Below are positions 63,861-64,000 of a DNA stretch of 64,000 bases, piece by piece. The DNA lies in contig NZ_OY781099.1 of NCBI RefSeq assembly GCF_963676325.1, forward strand, positions 806,001 to 870,000, read 5' to 3'. A program made the translations under genes and the position numbers. Each line of letters starts with the position of its first letter. Position 1 is the stretch's first letter. The notes under the pieces are model-generated. The model saw nothing but the letters and a program-made list of their open reading frames with translations. It had not been told where the DNA came from and did not search any database. The DNA is from an uncultured Bacteroides sp. GTDB taxonomy: Bacteria; Bacteroidota; Bacteroidia; Bacteroidales; Bacteroidaceae.

Positions 63861-64000
63861 TCATTCTTGTTTTGTTACCACATTCTTTAGTTGTTCTTTC
63901 AACTTTTCAGCTTTGCATTTTGCAGTATCTACAACATCTTTAAGCTCACTTTTTGATTTAGTGAAACATTTATCAGCACACTCATTAATGCATTCAAACT
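63861..64000 (-). CDS. C-terminal part of an unrecognised small protein
   Basis: Forty-five codons run from the window edge to a TGA at 63861, reading FECINECADKCFTKSKSELKD, then a Lys/Glu-rich helix (TAKCKAEKLKEQLKN). It is Lys-rich with spaced Cys. The 5' part lies outside, so neither start nor family can be told. A terminator follows. Confidence 0.55.
   Translation of the reverse strand, partial: FECINECADKCFTKSKSELKDVVDTAKCKAEKLKEQLKNVVTKQE

Overview
The window looks like a chromosomal segment of a Bacteroides-type bacterium (Bacteroidales). The support is direct: two SusC/SusD pairs, a hybrid two-component sensor of the PUL type, many lipoproteins, AT-rich spacers, and promoters of the Bacteroides type (-7 TAnnTTTG, e.g. 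TATCTTTG, instead of TATAAT). I cannot name the species. I saw no tRNA, rRNA or CRISPR array.

Layout. 1-4.0 kb: start of hcp (hybrid cluster protein, cut by the window edge), an AraC regulator, then a small redox/stress-type cluster (pirin, DoxX, SnoaL-like, double-CDGSH). 4.4-5.5 kb: a DUF4221-like lipoprotein. 5.7-13.0 kb: a minimal SusC-SusD-surface lipoprotein (DUF4957/DUF5123 type) locus with no enzymes or regulator beside it. 13.0-21.6 kb: an accessory zone with an IS3 transposase relic, an array of three palindromes, a solo HsdR-N nuclease-like gene, a complete ISL3-family insertion sequence, a DUF975 membrane protein, an outer-membrane barrel and a VirE/BT4734-type P-loop protein bracketed by hairpin repeats. 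21.7-39.4 kb: a complete polysaccharide utilisation locus: hybrid two-component regulator, GH2, SusC, SusD, GH43, a sialidase-fold (GH93-like) protein with a CBM-like tail, a GH43 of endo-arabinanase type, an unclassified (alpha/alpha)-barrel protein and an aldose 1-epimerase. The enzyme set points to pectic arabinan or a related arabinose-rich glycan (inference). 39.7-47.0 kb: an M13 peptidase and an operon of TonB receptor, DUF4249 lipoprotein, LytS-type kinase and LytTR regulator. 47.2-53.1 kb: a CzcCBA-type heavy-metal efflux operon led by a small His-rich protein. 53.4-64 kb: GH9 glucanase, creatininase-family amidohydrolase, two divergent SDRs, a metallo-beta-lactamase-fold hydrolase, a DHOD-like protein, an HD hydrolase, a CBM-type protein, a retropepsin-like lipoprotein, a protein of six 17-residue repeats, a zinc-ribbon protein and a 4Fe-4S protein.

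The least expected signals are non-coding. (1) Two arrays, 12.7 kb apart, each hold three TATACCC-N4-GGGTATA palindromes at an exact 41-bp pitch with unrelated 23-bp spacers. (2) A roughly 112-bp dispersed hairpin repeat occurs in two well-conserved copies and one degenerate copy; a 165-bp MITE and the full ISL3-family element have inserted at the homologous position in two of these copies. (3) Two tandem hairpins with the same apical sequence precede the VirE-type gene. In addition there are three gene relics (IS3 transposase, LytTR regulator, CBM-protein tail) and one unclassified PUL enzyme candidate.
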